Below the pieces are notes generated by a model. That model ran no database searches, was not told the origin of the DNA, and saw only the letters and a list, made by a program, of their open reading frames with translations. Of a DNA stretch of 64,000 nt, positions 29,294 through 37,478 are shown one piece after another. Within the stretch, counting starts at the first letter, position 1, and each line of letters starts with the position of its first letter. The translations under genes and the position numbers were made by a program. The stretch lies in assembly GCF_002102155.1 (NCBI RefSeq), contig NZ_LQOU01000008.1, positions 1-64,000 of the forward strand, read 5' to 3'. Source of the DNA: Mycobacterium europaeum (GTDB lineage Bacteria > Actinomycetota > Actinomycetes > Mycobacteriales > Mycobacteriaceae).

Positions 29294-30566
29294 GTCACAG
29301 TGGGCCGTCGGCGACCGTTATGGGCTCGCGTTTCCGGCCGATCCCGCGGCGCTGGAGTGCGCCGGGGCGCGCTTTCTCACCGAAGCCTTTCTCGCTTCCC
29401 GGGCGTGCCGGGACAACGGCATCACGCGTATGACGGGATTTCGTGAAGTGGCCGGCGGCAGCACCGGGCGCAAGGCGATGCTCTCCGTCGAATACGCCAG
29501 ACCCGCAACGGGTCTGGCCACCGAGTTGTTCGTCAAGTTCTCGCGCGACTTCGACGACTCGGCGCGTGACCGGGGAAAGACGCAAATGGAACCGGAGGTG
29601 CGGTTCGCCGCATTCTCGAGTGCCCCGGAGTTTCCCATCGCCGTGCCCAGGGCCCTCTTCGCCGACTATCAACGCCGGACCGGCACGGGAATATTGATTA
29701 CCGAGCGAATCGGATTCGGCGCCAACGGGATCGAACGGCAATATCACAAGTGCCTCGACTACGAGATGCCCGAACCCCTCGCGCACTACCGCGCGCTGGT
29801 CACCGCCCTGGCCCGGCTTGCCGGTACCCATCGATCCGGGCGGCTACCGGGGCTGACCGCGGCTTTCCCCGTGGACGTCGCGGCCGCGACGGTGGGGGAG
29901 CGGGCGCCGTTGTCGGGCGACAAGCTGGTTCGCCGAGTGGACGAATTGGCCGCGTTCGCACAGGCCCATCCCGGGCTGCTTCCGGAGCTCTCGCCGGAGT
30001 TCACCGCGCGCCTGCGCGACGACGTGCCGCGGTTCGCACGCCATGAGCAGACCATCGCAGCCCTGCTCTCCGGCGACTCCGACTATGTCGCGCTGTGCCA
30101 TTGGAACGCCAACATCGACAACGCGTGGTTCTGGCGCGACTCCGACGGCGTGCTGCGGTGCGGCCTGATGGACTGGGGATGCGTCGGCCAGATGAACCTG
30201 GGCATGGCGCTCTGGGGAGCCTTGTCCGGCGCCGACACCGGCATGTGGGACGCCCATTTCGACGAATTGCTGCAGCTGTTCGCCGGGGAGTTCCATCGCT
30301 ACGGTGGGCCGGAACTCGATCCGGCCCGGTTGCGGCGGCACACGGTGCTCTACGCCGCGGCGATGGGTGCGGCGTGGCTGCTGGGTGTGCCCGCGTTGAT
30401 CCGCAAGCGATTCGAGGCCATACCGCGCAGCCGCGCGCATCCCCTGATCCGCGCCGACGAAAGCGTGCGCGCGCCGCTGCAGATGCTGTCGAACCTGCTG
30501 TTCGTGTGGCAGCGGCATCGGGCCGGGGATCACCTCGACGCCGCCCTTGCGGAGGTGACCCCCTGA
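29262..30566 (+). CDS. APH-fold kinase-like protein with altered catalytic loop
   Basis: About 434 residues, related to aminoglycoside phosphotransferase and EcKinase-like proteins. The catalytic loop, normally HGDxHxxN, reads HWNANIDN (280-287), with Asn282 in place of the catalytic Asp. The metal-binding Asp is kept at Asp304 (LMDWGC). A true kinase activity is therefore doubtful. The start is uncertain: no ATG or strong ribosome site is present, and three in-frame TTG codons lie in a short repeat; 29262 gives a gap of four bases after the SDR. It is the last gene of the P450 operon. Confidence 0.75.
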   Translation: MTSQPLTQPLTSQWAVGDRYGLAFPADPAALECAGARFLTEAFLASRACRDNGITRMTGFREVAGGSTGRKAMLSVEYARPATGLATELFVKFSRDFDDSARDRGKTQMEPEVRFAAFSSAPEFPIAVPRALFADYQRRTGTGILITERIGFGANGIERQYHKCLDYEMPEPLAHYRALVTALARLAGTHRSGRLPGLTAAFPVDVAAATVGERAPLSGDKLVRRVDELAAFAQAHPGLLPELSPEFTARLRDDVPRFARHEQTIAALLSGDSDYVALCHWNANIDNAWFWRDSDGVLRCGLMDWGCVGQMNLGMALWGALSGADTGMWDAHFDELLQLFAGEFHRYGGPELDPARLRRHTVLYAAAMGAAWLLGVPALIRKRFEAIPRSRAHPLIRADESVRAPLQMLSNLLFVWQRHRAGDHLDAALAEVTP

Positions 30567-30567
30567 G

Positions 30568-31950
30568 CTATGCCGCGTCGTCGTCGTCATCATCATCGTT
30601 ATCGTCGCCGTCGCGCAGCAGCTTCTCCGGATGGTGAAACGTGTTGGTGCGTGGCTGGTCCCTATCCAAGTGTGGCGGCGGTATCCATTCGGTGTCGCCC
30701 TTGGCGTTCTTACGCGTGGTCCAGCCGCCGGGTTTGAGCAGGCGGTGATGCGGTCCGCAGGCGAAGGTGAGGCCGTCGATGTCGGTGCGGCGGCACTTGA
30801 CCCAGTCGGTGACGTGATGCACCTCAGAGAGATAGCCGGGCACGGTGCAGCCGGGGGCCGAGCACCCACGGTCCTTCGCATACAACACGATTCGCTGCCC
30901 CGGGGATGCCAGGCGCTTGGTGTGGTGGAGCGCGAGCGCCTTGCCCTTGTCGAAGACGGCCAAGTAGTGGTGCGCGTGGCGAGCCAGCCGGATCACATCG
31001 CTGATCGGCAGGATGGTGCCGCCGCCGGTCAGGCCGCGGCCGGCGGCCGACTCGAGCTCTTGCAGCGTCGTGGTGATGACGATGGAGGCCGGCAACCCGT
31101 TGTGCTGACCCAGCTTTCCCGAGGCCAGCAACGCTCGCGACGCCACCAGTAGCGCGTCATGGTTGCGTTGGGCGGTGCTACGGGCGTCGCGGTCGATCGC
31201 GTCTTGCGTCGGGGTCCCGTCGACACAAGGCGCGTCATCCAGCGGGTTACACATGCCGGGTGCGCCGAGTTTGGCCAGCACGGCGTCGAGGGTGGCGCGC
31301 AGTTCGGGTGTCAGCACGCCGCGCAGCTCGGACATGCCGTCGGGCTCCTGCTTGCCCAGCGTGAGGCCGCGCCGCCGGGCGCGGTCCTCGTCGGTGTAGG
31401 TGCCGTCGGGGTTGAGGCAGTCGGCGATATGGTCGGCCAGCTCTGCCAATTGGTCGGGGCGATACTGCGTTCCGTGCGCGGCCAGGTCCGCCTCGACAGC
31501 CTGGCGGGTGGCGAAGTCCACCCAGCCGGGCAGCCGATGAAAGAACCCTCGGATCACCGCCACCTGGCCAGTGCCGAGCTTTCCCTCGCGTTGGGCGGCA
31601 GCCGTCGCCGGCAAGAGCGGCTCCAGCGGCTCACCGGTCAACCCGCGCCGCGGCCCCAGTTCGGCCGCCTCCTCGACGCGGCGCGACGCTTCGGCGCGGC
31701 TGATCAGCGTCGCCTCGGCGATCGCATACGACAGCTTGCCGCCCAACTCCTCCGGAGTGGCCTGGCGGGCCAGGTTGTTGATCAGTGGATGCTCGATGGC
31801 CGGGAGTTGCCGGCGCACTCTCTCGCACCGCCCCAACATCGCGAGCTGCTCGCGGGTGGTCGAGGCGTCGCAGTCATAGCCGATCAGTTCTTTGACCGCA
31901 GCGTCGATGGTGTCGAAAGCCGCCGACACCGCCTCGGGATCTACACTCAC
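30568..31950 (-). CDS. REP13E12-type DUF222/HNH endonuclease-domain protein
   Basis: A 460-residue protein of the 13E12 repeat family: an N-terminal DUF222 helical domain followed by an HNH module. The module shows [17 protein letters not shown] and [13 protein letters not shown], that is CxxxxC, HH and HH. The C-terminus is very acidic (mostly Asp, encoded by GTC-like repeats near 30571-30612). REP13E12 copies are dispersed in M. tuberculosis and serve as attachment sites for the phiRv1 prophage. This copy appears full length with intact HNH residues. It converges on the APH-fold gene with a one-base gap. Confidence 0.88.
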   Translation of the reverse strand: MSVDPEAVSAAFDTIDAAVKELIGYDCDASTTREQLAMLGRCERVRRQLPAIEHPLINNLARQATPEELGGKLSYAIAEATLISRAEASRRVEEAAELGPRRGLTGEPLEPLLPATAAAQREGKLGTGQVAVIRGFFHRLPGWVDFATRQAVEADLAAHGTQYRPDQLAELADHIADCLNPDGTYTDEDRARRRGLTLGKQEPDGMSELRGVLTPELRATLDAVLAKLGAPGMCNPLDDAPCVDGTPTQDAIDRDARSTAQRNHDALLVASRALLASGKLGQHNGLPASIVITTTLQELESAAGRGLTGGGTILPISDVIRLARHAHHYLAVFDKGKALALHHTKRLASPGQRIVLYAKDRGCSAPGCTVPGYLSEVHHVTDWVKCRRTDIDGLTFACGPHHRLLKPGGWTTRKNAKGDTEWIPPPHLDRDQPRTNTFHHPEKLLRDGDDNDDDDDDDAA

Positions 31951-31997
31951 ACCCCGAAGCTATCGGAGCCCACCGACAAAAAACCGCCCCTTGAGAC

Positions 31998-32031
31998 CAC
32001 TGAAACCACAGTGACGCAAGTGATTTCAGTG
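31998..32031 (-). terminator. Inverted repeat after the DUF1214 gene
   Basis: CACTGAAA and TTTCAGTG form a perfect 8-base stem with an 18-base loop. Read on the minus strand it follows the DUF1214 stop by 11 bases, and a run of six T lies about 18 bases further on. It is probably the terminator of the sulfotransferase operon; it could instead be an operator for the DUF222 gene that starts at 31950. Confidence 0.5.
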
Positions 32032-32041
32032 CCACCGACAC

Positions 32042-33202
32042 CTAGAGGGCGTCGCGCTCGGCAAAGTGACGAGTCCGCGCGTCGATTGCCCGCCTCCGTT
32101 CCTCCGCGCTGATCCGCTGTTCCGGCCGGAAGTGCTCGTCCAGTTGGTCCGTCGGAATGACGGTCACTGTCGGCGTCTTCGGCTGATGCGGTGTGCTTGC
32201 CCGCCACGTCACCACACCGTCGCGATACCCGCGGGCGTCAAGCCAATTGCGCACGCCGAAGTCCTCGGTCGACAGCAAGACCCGGACCCGCCCCTCCTCA
32301 ACGTGGGATTGTGCAAGGTTGAGGCTGGTTTGCCGGGCGTCGACATCGATCATCTGGCTCCACCGATTGGTCAGGCAGATTCCGACGTACGGCGAACCGG
32401 GAGGGATTTCGTAGTCGATGACGAGCGCTTCGCCGGCATCGAGCGCCCACGATATGGGGACGAACCACGCGCCGGCCATCGCCGAGGGGGGCTGGAGCGG
32501 GGGAATGGCAATGTTCTTCGGCAGGGCGCCGAACACCCGCGCCGGAATGTCCCTGACCCACATGGTGAATAGCTCGCGAGACGCCATCAGTTGCGCGTCG
32601 AACGCGGCGATCGCCCGCTCGAGCGAATCCGGGCCGGCCGGATCGCCGGGGTTCAGGCATTCAATGCGAACCGTGCCCTTGGTCTCACGGTCCCAGTCGC
32701 CGAAGGTTTGGTAACTGCAGAACGAGTCAGCCCCGGCCGGGAGCGGGAACCAGTTCGTGTCGCCCATCTTCCGGCGGCTGAAGAAGATTTCGAACGAACC
32801 ATCGTCGCCGATGGCGAGGTCTTCGGAGAGCACCTTCACCGACTCGGCCCGCTCATCCTTACCCGCGTAGACGCCGAAGGTCGTCTGCGCGACACAACCC
32901 AGCTTCCCGTGGACGCGGTAGTCGTGTCTGTCGTCGATGCGCGCGGTCAGGTACAGCGTATCGGGGTTGGAATGGCCCCAATTCCACGGCGCGTATTGGC
33001 CGTTGATGAGATGCGGCCGCGCGGGATCGCTGCGCAGTTGCAGGCCCAGGTATTGGATGTGGCCGAGAAGGCACCCGAGCACGGCCGCCGCGGCACCGTC
33101 GTCGAGAGTGCCCTGGGACAGCGCAAGTTCGAGCAGTTCCTCCTGCAGGTCGCGGAAGCGTCGCCACGCCGCGCGTAAGAGTTGCTGTGCGTCATCGCCC
33201 AC
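32042..33202 (-). CDS. DUF1214-domain protein
   Basis: A 386-residue protein with the DUF1214 pattern: GQYAPWNWGHSNPDTLYL near residue 75, then a beta-rich C-terminal half with YEIPPGSPYVGICLTNRWSQ. Such proteins are common in mycobacteria and have no established activity. It starts 11 bases inside the end of the sulfotransferase gene, so the two are co-transcribed and may act on the same sulfated or hydroxylated lipid. Confidence 0.78.
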   Translation of the reverse strand: MGDDAQQLLRAAWRRFRDLQEELLELALSQGTLDDGAAAAVLGCLLGHIQYLGLQLRSDPARPHLINGQYAPWNWGHSNPDTLYLTARIDDRHDYRVHGKLGCVAQTTFGVYAGKDERAESVKVLSEDLAIGDDGSFEIFFSRRKMGDTNWFPLPAGADSFCSYQTFGDWDRETKGTVRIECLNPGDPAGPDSLERAIAAFDAQLMASRELFTMWVRDIPARVFGALPKNIAIPPLQPPSAMAGAWFVPISWALDAGEALVIDYEIPPGSPYVGICLTNRWSQMIDVDARQTSLNLAQSHVEEGRVRVLLSTEDFGVRNWLDARGYRDGVVTWRASTPHQPKTPTVTVIPTDQLDEHFRPEQRISAEERRRAIDARTRHFAERDAL

Positions 33203-34451
33203 GGCGGTCCTCGATTCCGTAGAAGTCGCGATAGAACTGCAGTTGCGGCCACAATTCGTCGATGTCGAGCCCGTAGTCCGCGGCGTCGTAGATGTTGGGC
33301 TTGCGCTTGGCCAGGGCGCGGTCGTCCATGAACAGCCTCATCCTGCGGTGGGCGCCCTCGGTGAGTTCGATGCCGAAGAACTCGTAGATTTCCTGCACGC
33401 ACGACATGGGGTCGGCCACCATCCGGTCCATCGGAAAGTCGATGAACCGCGTCGGGTCGTGCGCGTACCGCTTGCGCAGCTCGACATTGCGGGCGAGCAT
33501 CCTGCCGGTGCGCCAGCGCATGTACCGGCCATGGTCGAGCCAGTCGACCTCGTCCTCGACCATCCCGAACACGGTCCCGGCCAGCTTGCAGCTGGAGGCG
33601 ACGATCTCGGTCGGCTCGCGGTAGGTGGTGACGAAGCGCGCGTCGGGAAATACCGCCAAGATGGTGTCGATGTTCTCCATATGCGGCGGCGTCTTGAGAA
33701 GCCAACTCTCGGTAGGGCGCAATCCGCCGCTTTGCATGTACTGCAAGAGCAGTCTCTGTTCCTGGTAGACCCAGGTCAGGTCTTGCCCGGCCAACCACCG
33801 GTCATAACCCTGGCAATTGAACATGACGTGGAAAGTCGCGCTGTGGAAGGCATAGGCGTGCAGCAGCGCGCACTCCTGCGCCTCCCACGCGCCGACCGGG
33901 TGCGCGGCGTCGAGATCGGGTGCCAGCGCCAGACTTCGGCGGATCTGCTTGTCGCTGCGCCTGATTCGCGGATCGGTATGCATGGTGGCCGGATTCAGCG
34001 GTGGATGAAGCTCATCGCATTCCCAGGTGAGCGGGTAGCGGAACCGGTCGTCTCGGCTCAACAGGTGATGGGTGATGGTGGTGCCCGTGCGCGGCGCGCC
34101 GACGAGAAAAATCGGCTTCGCGATCATCTCGTCGCGAATTTCCGGGTGCTGACGCAGGTGCTCGGTGAGCAGGAGCCGCTGGCGCAGCAAATTGGTGATG
34201 TGTGACGTGGCGAGGATCCGGCCGAAACCGTTGAGGCGATCATCGCTTTCGAGCGATTCGATGAGGCGGTCGAGGCCGCTTTCGAAGCGTGGATCACCGA
34301 AGTCGGTCAGGCCCCCCGCGCGGTGGCTGGCCCGGTCCATCAACGCCGGCTTGCGCAGGGGGAGCGGATGGGCGCGCAGTCGACGCGCCGCCCGGTAACC
34401 GCCGTTCAGAATCCGGAAAGGCACAGGCCGACGGGGTGATTCGATCGCCAT
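33192..34451 (-). CDS. Sulfotransferase-family protein
   Basis: A 419-residue PAPS-dependent sulfotransferase of the Sulfotransfer_3 type. The phosphosulfate loop reads FLVGAPRTGTT, and a 3'-phosphate-binding block appears as FPDARFVTTYREPTEIVASS. Mycobacterial members sulfate glycolipids or sterol-like acceptors. ATG at 34451 (MAIESPRRP) is preferred to an upstream start because it lies clear of the palindrome shared with the divergent TetR gene. Confidence 0.87.
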   Translation of the reverse strand: MAIESPRRPVPFRILNGGYRAARRLRAHPLPLRKPALMDRASHRAGGLTDFGDPRFESGLDRLIESLESDDRLNGFGRILATSHITNLLRQRLLLTEHLRQHPEIRDEMIAKPIFLVGAPRTGTTITHHLLSRDDRFRYPLTWECDELHPPLNPATMHTDPRIRRSDKQIRRSLALAPDLDAAHPVGAWEAQECALLHAYAFHSATFHVMFNCQGYDRWLAGQDLTWVYQEQRLLLQYMQSGGLRPTESWLLKTPPHMENIDTILAVFPDARFVTTYREPTEIVASSCKLAGTVFGMVEDEVDWLDHGRYMRWRTGRMLARNVELRKRYAHDPTRFIDFPMDRMVADPMSCVQEIYEFFGIELTEGAHRRMRLFMDDRALAKRKPNIYDAADYGLDIDELWPQLQFYRDFYGIEDRRGR

Positions 34452-34502
34452 GCTGGGGGAGCGCCTCCCTGGGGCCCGCGCGTTGTCTTCCGGTCCGCAA
34501 AA

Positions 34503-34523
34503 CATTACGATTTGAACGTAATG
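34503..34523. promoter_or_regulatory. TetR operator overlapping its start codon
   Basis: CATTACG and CGTAATG form a perfect 7-base inverted repeat with a 7-base spacer, in the gap between the divergent sulfotransferase and TetR genes. It covers the ATG at 34521, which makes autorepression likely and could also repress the sulfotransferase operon. Confidence 0.75.
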
Positions 34524-35132
34524 GAGTCAATGGCGGGGACCGATCAGCGACGAGGCGGTGGCGCGCGGTCGCAGGGACGGCCGCGCGACTCCCGCATCGA
34601 CGAGGCGGTGCTCGCCGCCACGGTCGAGCTCCTGGAGGAAATCGGCTACACACGACTGACCATTCCGCTGGTCGCAGCCCGCGCGGGGGCGACGCCCCCC
34701 GCGGTGTATCGACGGTTTCCGAATCGAGTCGAATTGGTCTACGAGGCAGTATTTCCGACGCCGCCGAGTGCCGAGCTCCCATTGGCCGGCGATCCGGCGG
34801 ACGTTGTCCGCACCCTGATACGAGCAACGATCGACCTGTTCAGCCGACCGGCCGTCCATTCCGCGGTATCGGGGCTGATGGCCGAATTGCCCTCGGAGCC
34901 AGGGCTTTCGGCGCGCCTGCTCAGCCGCCTGCAGGGCAGCACGTACCTTCTGCTGCAGCGCTACCTCGACGAGGCCGCCGCCGACGGACGCGCCGCCGAC
35001 GGTGTCGACGCCCGCGTGCTGGTGGACATGATCGGTGGCACCGTGCTGATGGCCCTGGCCAACGAACGAGTCCTCGATGACGCCTGGGTCGAGCAGAACA
35101 CAGCCCTCATCGCCAAGGGTCTGGCCCGATAG
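34521..35132 (+). CDS. TetR-family regulator
   Basis: About 203 residues with an N-terminal TetR helix-turn-helix (RLTIPLVAARAGATPPAVYRRFPNRVELVYEAV). The start is 34521 or 34530; GGAG at 34523-34526 favours the second weakly. It is divergent from the sulfotransferase and shares a palindromic control region with it, so the sulfotransferase-DUF1214 operon is its likely target. Its 3' end overlaps the convergent M24 gene by 26 bases. Confidence 0.85.
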   Translation: MESMAGTDQRRGGGARSQGRPRDSRIDEAVLAATVELLEEIGYTRLTIPLVAARAGATPPAVYRRFPNRVELVYEAVFPTPPSAELPLAGDPADVVRTLIRATIDLFSRPAVHSAVSGLMAELPSEPGLSARLLSRLQGSTYLLLQRYLDEAAADGRAADGVDARVLVDMIGGTVLMALANERVLDDAWVEQNTALIAKGLAR

Positions 35133-36252
35133 ACTCGTCAGCCTCCGTCGCGCACACCGGACTGGTGGTCAGCACGTCGGCGCCGGCCTCGGTGATGTGG
35201 ACGCTGTCCCGCCGGAATACCGCCCCGACGCCCTCCTGCCACACGTAGCCGGTGATCGCCAACACCATGCCGGCCTCCAGCCGGTCGTGTTCGCCCGCGT
35301 CCAGCAGCGTTTGGGACACCACGGGTGGATCGAACCCCAGCCCCAACCCGTGCGCGATCGGCATCGGCGGAATCGGTTCGCCGGCCGCCTGATAGGCGGC
35401 CACCAAGTCCGAGGTGGGCGCGCCGGGCCGACAGGCCGCAAGCATCTTGTCGTACAACAAATCCGAACGGCCGAACAGCTCCGGGGCAGAACCACCGGCC
35501 GGCCAGGTGCGGCCCACTTCCGCGACGTAGCCGTTCGCCAGCGCTCCGGCGGCGAACGCGACGAGGTCACCCTGCCGCACGTCACCCGAATCGGCACGCC
35601 GCCAGGGCTGTTCCTTCGACGTCACCCAGGCCGCGTCCTGGGTGGCCGGGGTGCTCACCCCGCCCGCGGCCATGGCCTCCATCATCGCCCCGGCCAGCGT
35701 CCGCTCCGACACCCCGGGTGCGAATTCGCAAAGGGCCGCTGCCAATCCGCGTTCGGCGACCCGCACCGCGGTGCCCATCGCCACGATCTCGTCGGACGTC
35801 TTGACCCGTCGCGCCGCCCGCATGGCCGGTTCGGCGTCGACGATCTCGGCGTTGGGGAAGGCTTCGGGCAGCAACGCGGCGAAAGTCGGTGTGATCGCGT
35901 CGGTTCCGACCCTGCGGGCCGCGTCGGCGCCGTCGATCTTCTTCAGCACGTCGATGAGGGTCATCGGGTTCCAGGCCAGTCCGTACAGGTGATCGTGCCC
36001 GATCTCGTCGGGGACGCCCTCGTCGTCGGTGCTGTTGAGGTAGATGTCCTCGGTGGCGCGCACCAGCACGCACATCGGACCGAATGGCCGCGTCCCGGCG
36101 ATCCACAGCTGTGGTGCGCCGGTGACGTAGCGAATGTTGGCCTGCCGCCCGAGGACCAGGACGTCGAGTCCGTATGCGTCCATTTGGGCCAGCGCCCGTT
36201 CCCGACGCCCCGCCCGCAGCGGGTACGCGTCGGGCAGGACGTCAGTCGCCAT
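35107..36252 (-). CDS. M24 (creatinase-fold) protein lacking metal ligands
   Basis: A 381-residue protein of the M24B/creatinase fold with an N-terminal creatinase-like domain. Compared with the neighbouring M24 protein, the five metal ligands Asp, Asp, His, Glu, Glu are Ala234, Glu245, His301, Thr334 and Arg348. Only the histidine remains. It cannot be a normal dinuclear metallopeptidase. It could be metal-independent, as creatinase is, or a non-catalytic partner of the next protein. It overlaps that gene by 11 bases. Confidence 0.83.
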   Translation of the reverse strand: MATDVLPDAYPLRAGRRERALAQMDAYGLDVLVLGRQANIRYVTGAPQLWIAGTRPFGPMCVLVRATEDIYLNSTDDEGVPDEIGHDHLYGLAWNPMTLIDVLKKIDGADAARRVGTDAITPTFAALLPEAFPNAEIVDAEPAMRAARRVKTSDEIVAMGTAVRVAERGLAAALCEFAPGVSERTLAGAMMEAMAAGGVSTPATQDAAWVTSKEQPWRRADSGDVRQGDLVAFAAGALANGYVAEVGRTWPAGGSAPELFGRSDLLYDKMLAACRPGAPTSDLVAAYQAAGEPIPPMPIAHGLGLGFDPPVVSQTLLDAGEHDRLEAGMVLAITGYVWQEGVGAVFRRDSVHITEAGADVLTTSPVCATEADESIGPDPWR

Positions 36253-37477
36253 AGGGGGAGTAGGGGTAGTCGGTGATCGGCTGGTAGCCGTCTTCGGTGA
36301 TCACCACGATCTCCTCACTGCGATAGCCGCCGGTCCCGTCCTCCCACACCACGGGTTCCAACACCAGAACCATGCCCGGCGGGAAGACGAAGCTGTCATC
36401 GAAGTCTTCGCCGAGATCCGTTCCGATCATCGGCGCTTCGGCGGGATAGGTGCCGATGCCGTGGCCCAGGTAGAAATGCGGCAGCCACGGTTTGCGGCCC
36501 CCATTGGCCGCGATCGCCGCGCGCGCCAGATCACCCGAGGTGACGCCGGCCTTGGTGACCGCGAGCACCGCATCCAGGATGGCCCGCCATTGCCGGAACT
36601 GGTCCTGCTGTCGCGGCGTGGGTCGTTCGCCGACCACCCAGGTCCGGCCGAAGTCGGAGCAGTAGCCGAGGTAGGTGATGCTGATATCGGTCCAGAGCAC
36701 GTCGCCGGCGGCCAGCTCGCGATCGGTGGTCAGCAGCGGCAGCGCAAGATCGCCATGCGTCGTCCACACCCCGGCTTCGCGTGAACTCGGCATCACCTGC
36801 CAGATGGCCTCCAGCATGTTGGTGGTGGCACCCAGCTCGAACGCGCGCCGGACCAGCGTGGCCGAGAGGTCGGTCTGGCGCACTCCCGGCGCCAGCGCCC
36901 GCTGGACGTCCACGATGGCCTGCTCGGTGATGCGGGCGGCGCGGCGCAGGCAGGACAACTCGTCTCGGGTCTTCACCAGTTGCGCGTCGGCGAGCACGAT
37001 CGCCGCGTCCGAGGGCGGGCCAGCCGGGAACAGCGCGCGGCCGGCCCTGCGCATCGCCCCGGTCAGTTCGTCCACGGCGACGTTCGCGCCCGGCGGGATC
37101 AGACCCGCCAGCTCGCGGGCGAATTGTTCGACCCCGTGGTCGAATTCGAGGTACACGGGTCCGTGCAGATGATCGCCGGGCACCGGTGACTCCGTGGACG
37201 CCCCGCCGCGGAACGGCATGAACAGGTGCGGATGTTCGTCGTCGGCGAGCACGACGGCGACCGGGCGCTCCACGTGGGAGAGGCCCGCGTCCAGCAGCGG
37301 CCAACTGGCGCCGGTCGCGTATCCGACGTAGCCGTTCATCAGCAGGACCAGCGCGTCGACGCCGTGGGCGGCCATCGCGGACCGGAGCCGCGCCCCGATC
37401 TCGGCGCGCATGCGGACCCGGTCCGGTTCATCCGGAATGTCGATCACCGAGCCGTGAGCGGTGAGCGAATCGGTCAT
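36242..37477 (-). CDS. M24-family metallohydrolase (Xaa-Pro peptidase/creatinase-like)
   Basis: A 411-residue M24B protein with all five metal ligands: Asp264 and Asp275 (GDVLWTDISITYLGYCSDFGRT), His339 (LGHGIG), Glu374 (VLEPVVW) and Glu388. It should cleave an amide or C-N bond. ATG at 37477 directly follows the amidohydrolase stop. Operon context with a P450 and an amidohydrolase suggests a small amide or N-substituted compound rather than peptides; this is inference. Confidence 0.87.
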   Translation of the reverse strand: MTDSLTAHGSVIDIPDEPDRVRMRAEIGARLRSAMAAHGVDALVLLMNGYVGYATGASWPLLDAGLSHVERPVAVVLADDEHPHLFMPFRGGASTESPVPGDHLHGPVYLEFDHGVEQFARELAGLIPPGANVAVDELTGAMRRAGRALFPAGPPSDAAIVLADAQLVKTRDELSCLRRAARITEQAIVDVQRALAPGVRQTDLSATLVRRAFELGATTNMLEAIWQVMPSSREAGVWTTHGDLALPLLTTDRELAAGDVLWTDISITYLGYCSDFGRTWVVGERPTPRQQDQFRQWRAILDAVLAVTKAGVTSGDLARAAIAANGGRKPWLPHFYLGHGIGTYPAEAPMIGTDLGEDFDDSFVFPPGMVLVLEPVVWEDGTGGYRSEEIVVITEDGYQPITDYPYSPYGD

Positions 37478-37478
37478 C

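Noticed and set aside
30571..30612. Trinucleotide-like TCG/TCA run as a microsatellite or CRISPR-like repeat
   Set aside because: It is simply the coding sequence for the Asp-rich tail of the DUF222/HNH protein. No CRISPR-type spaced repeats exist anywhere in the window.
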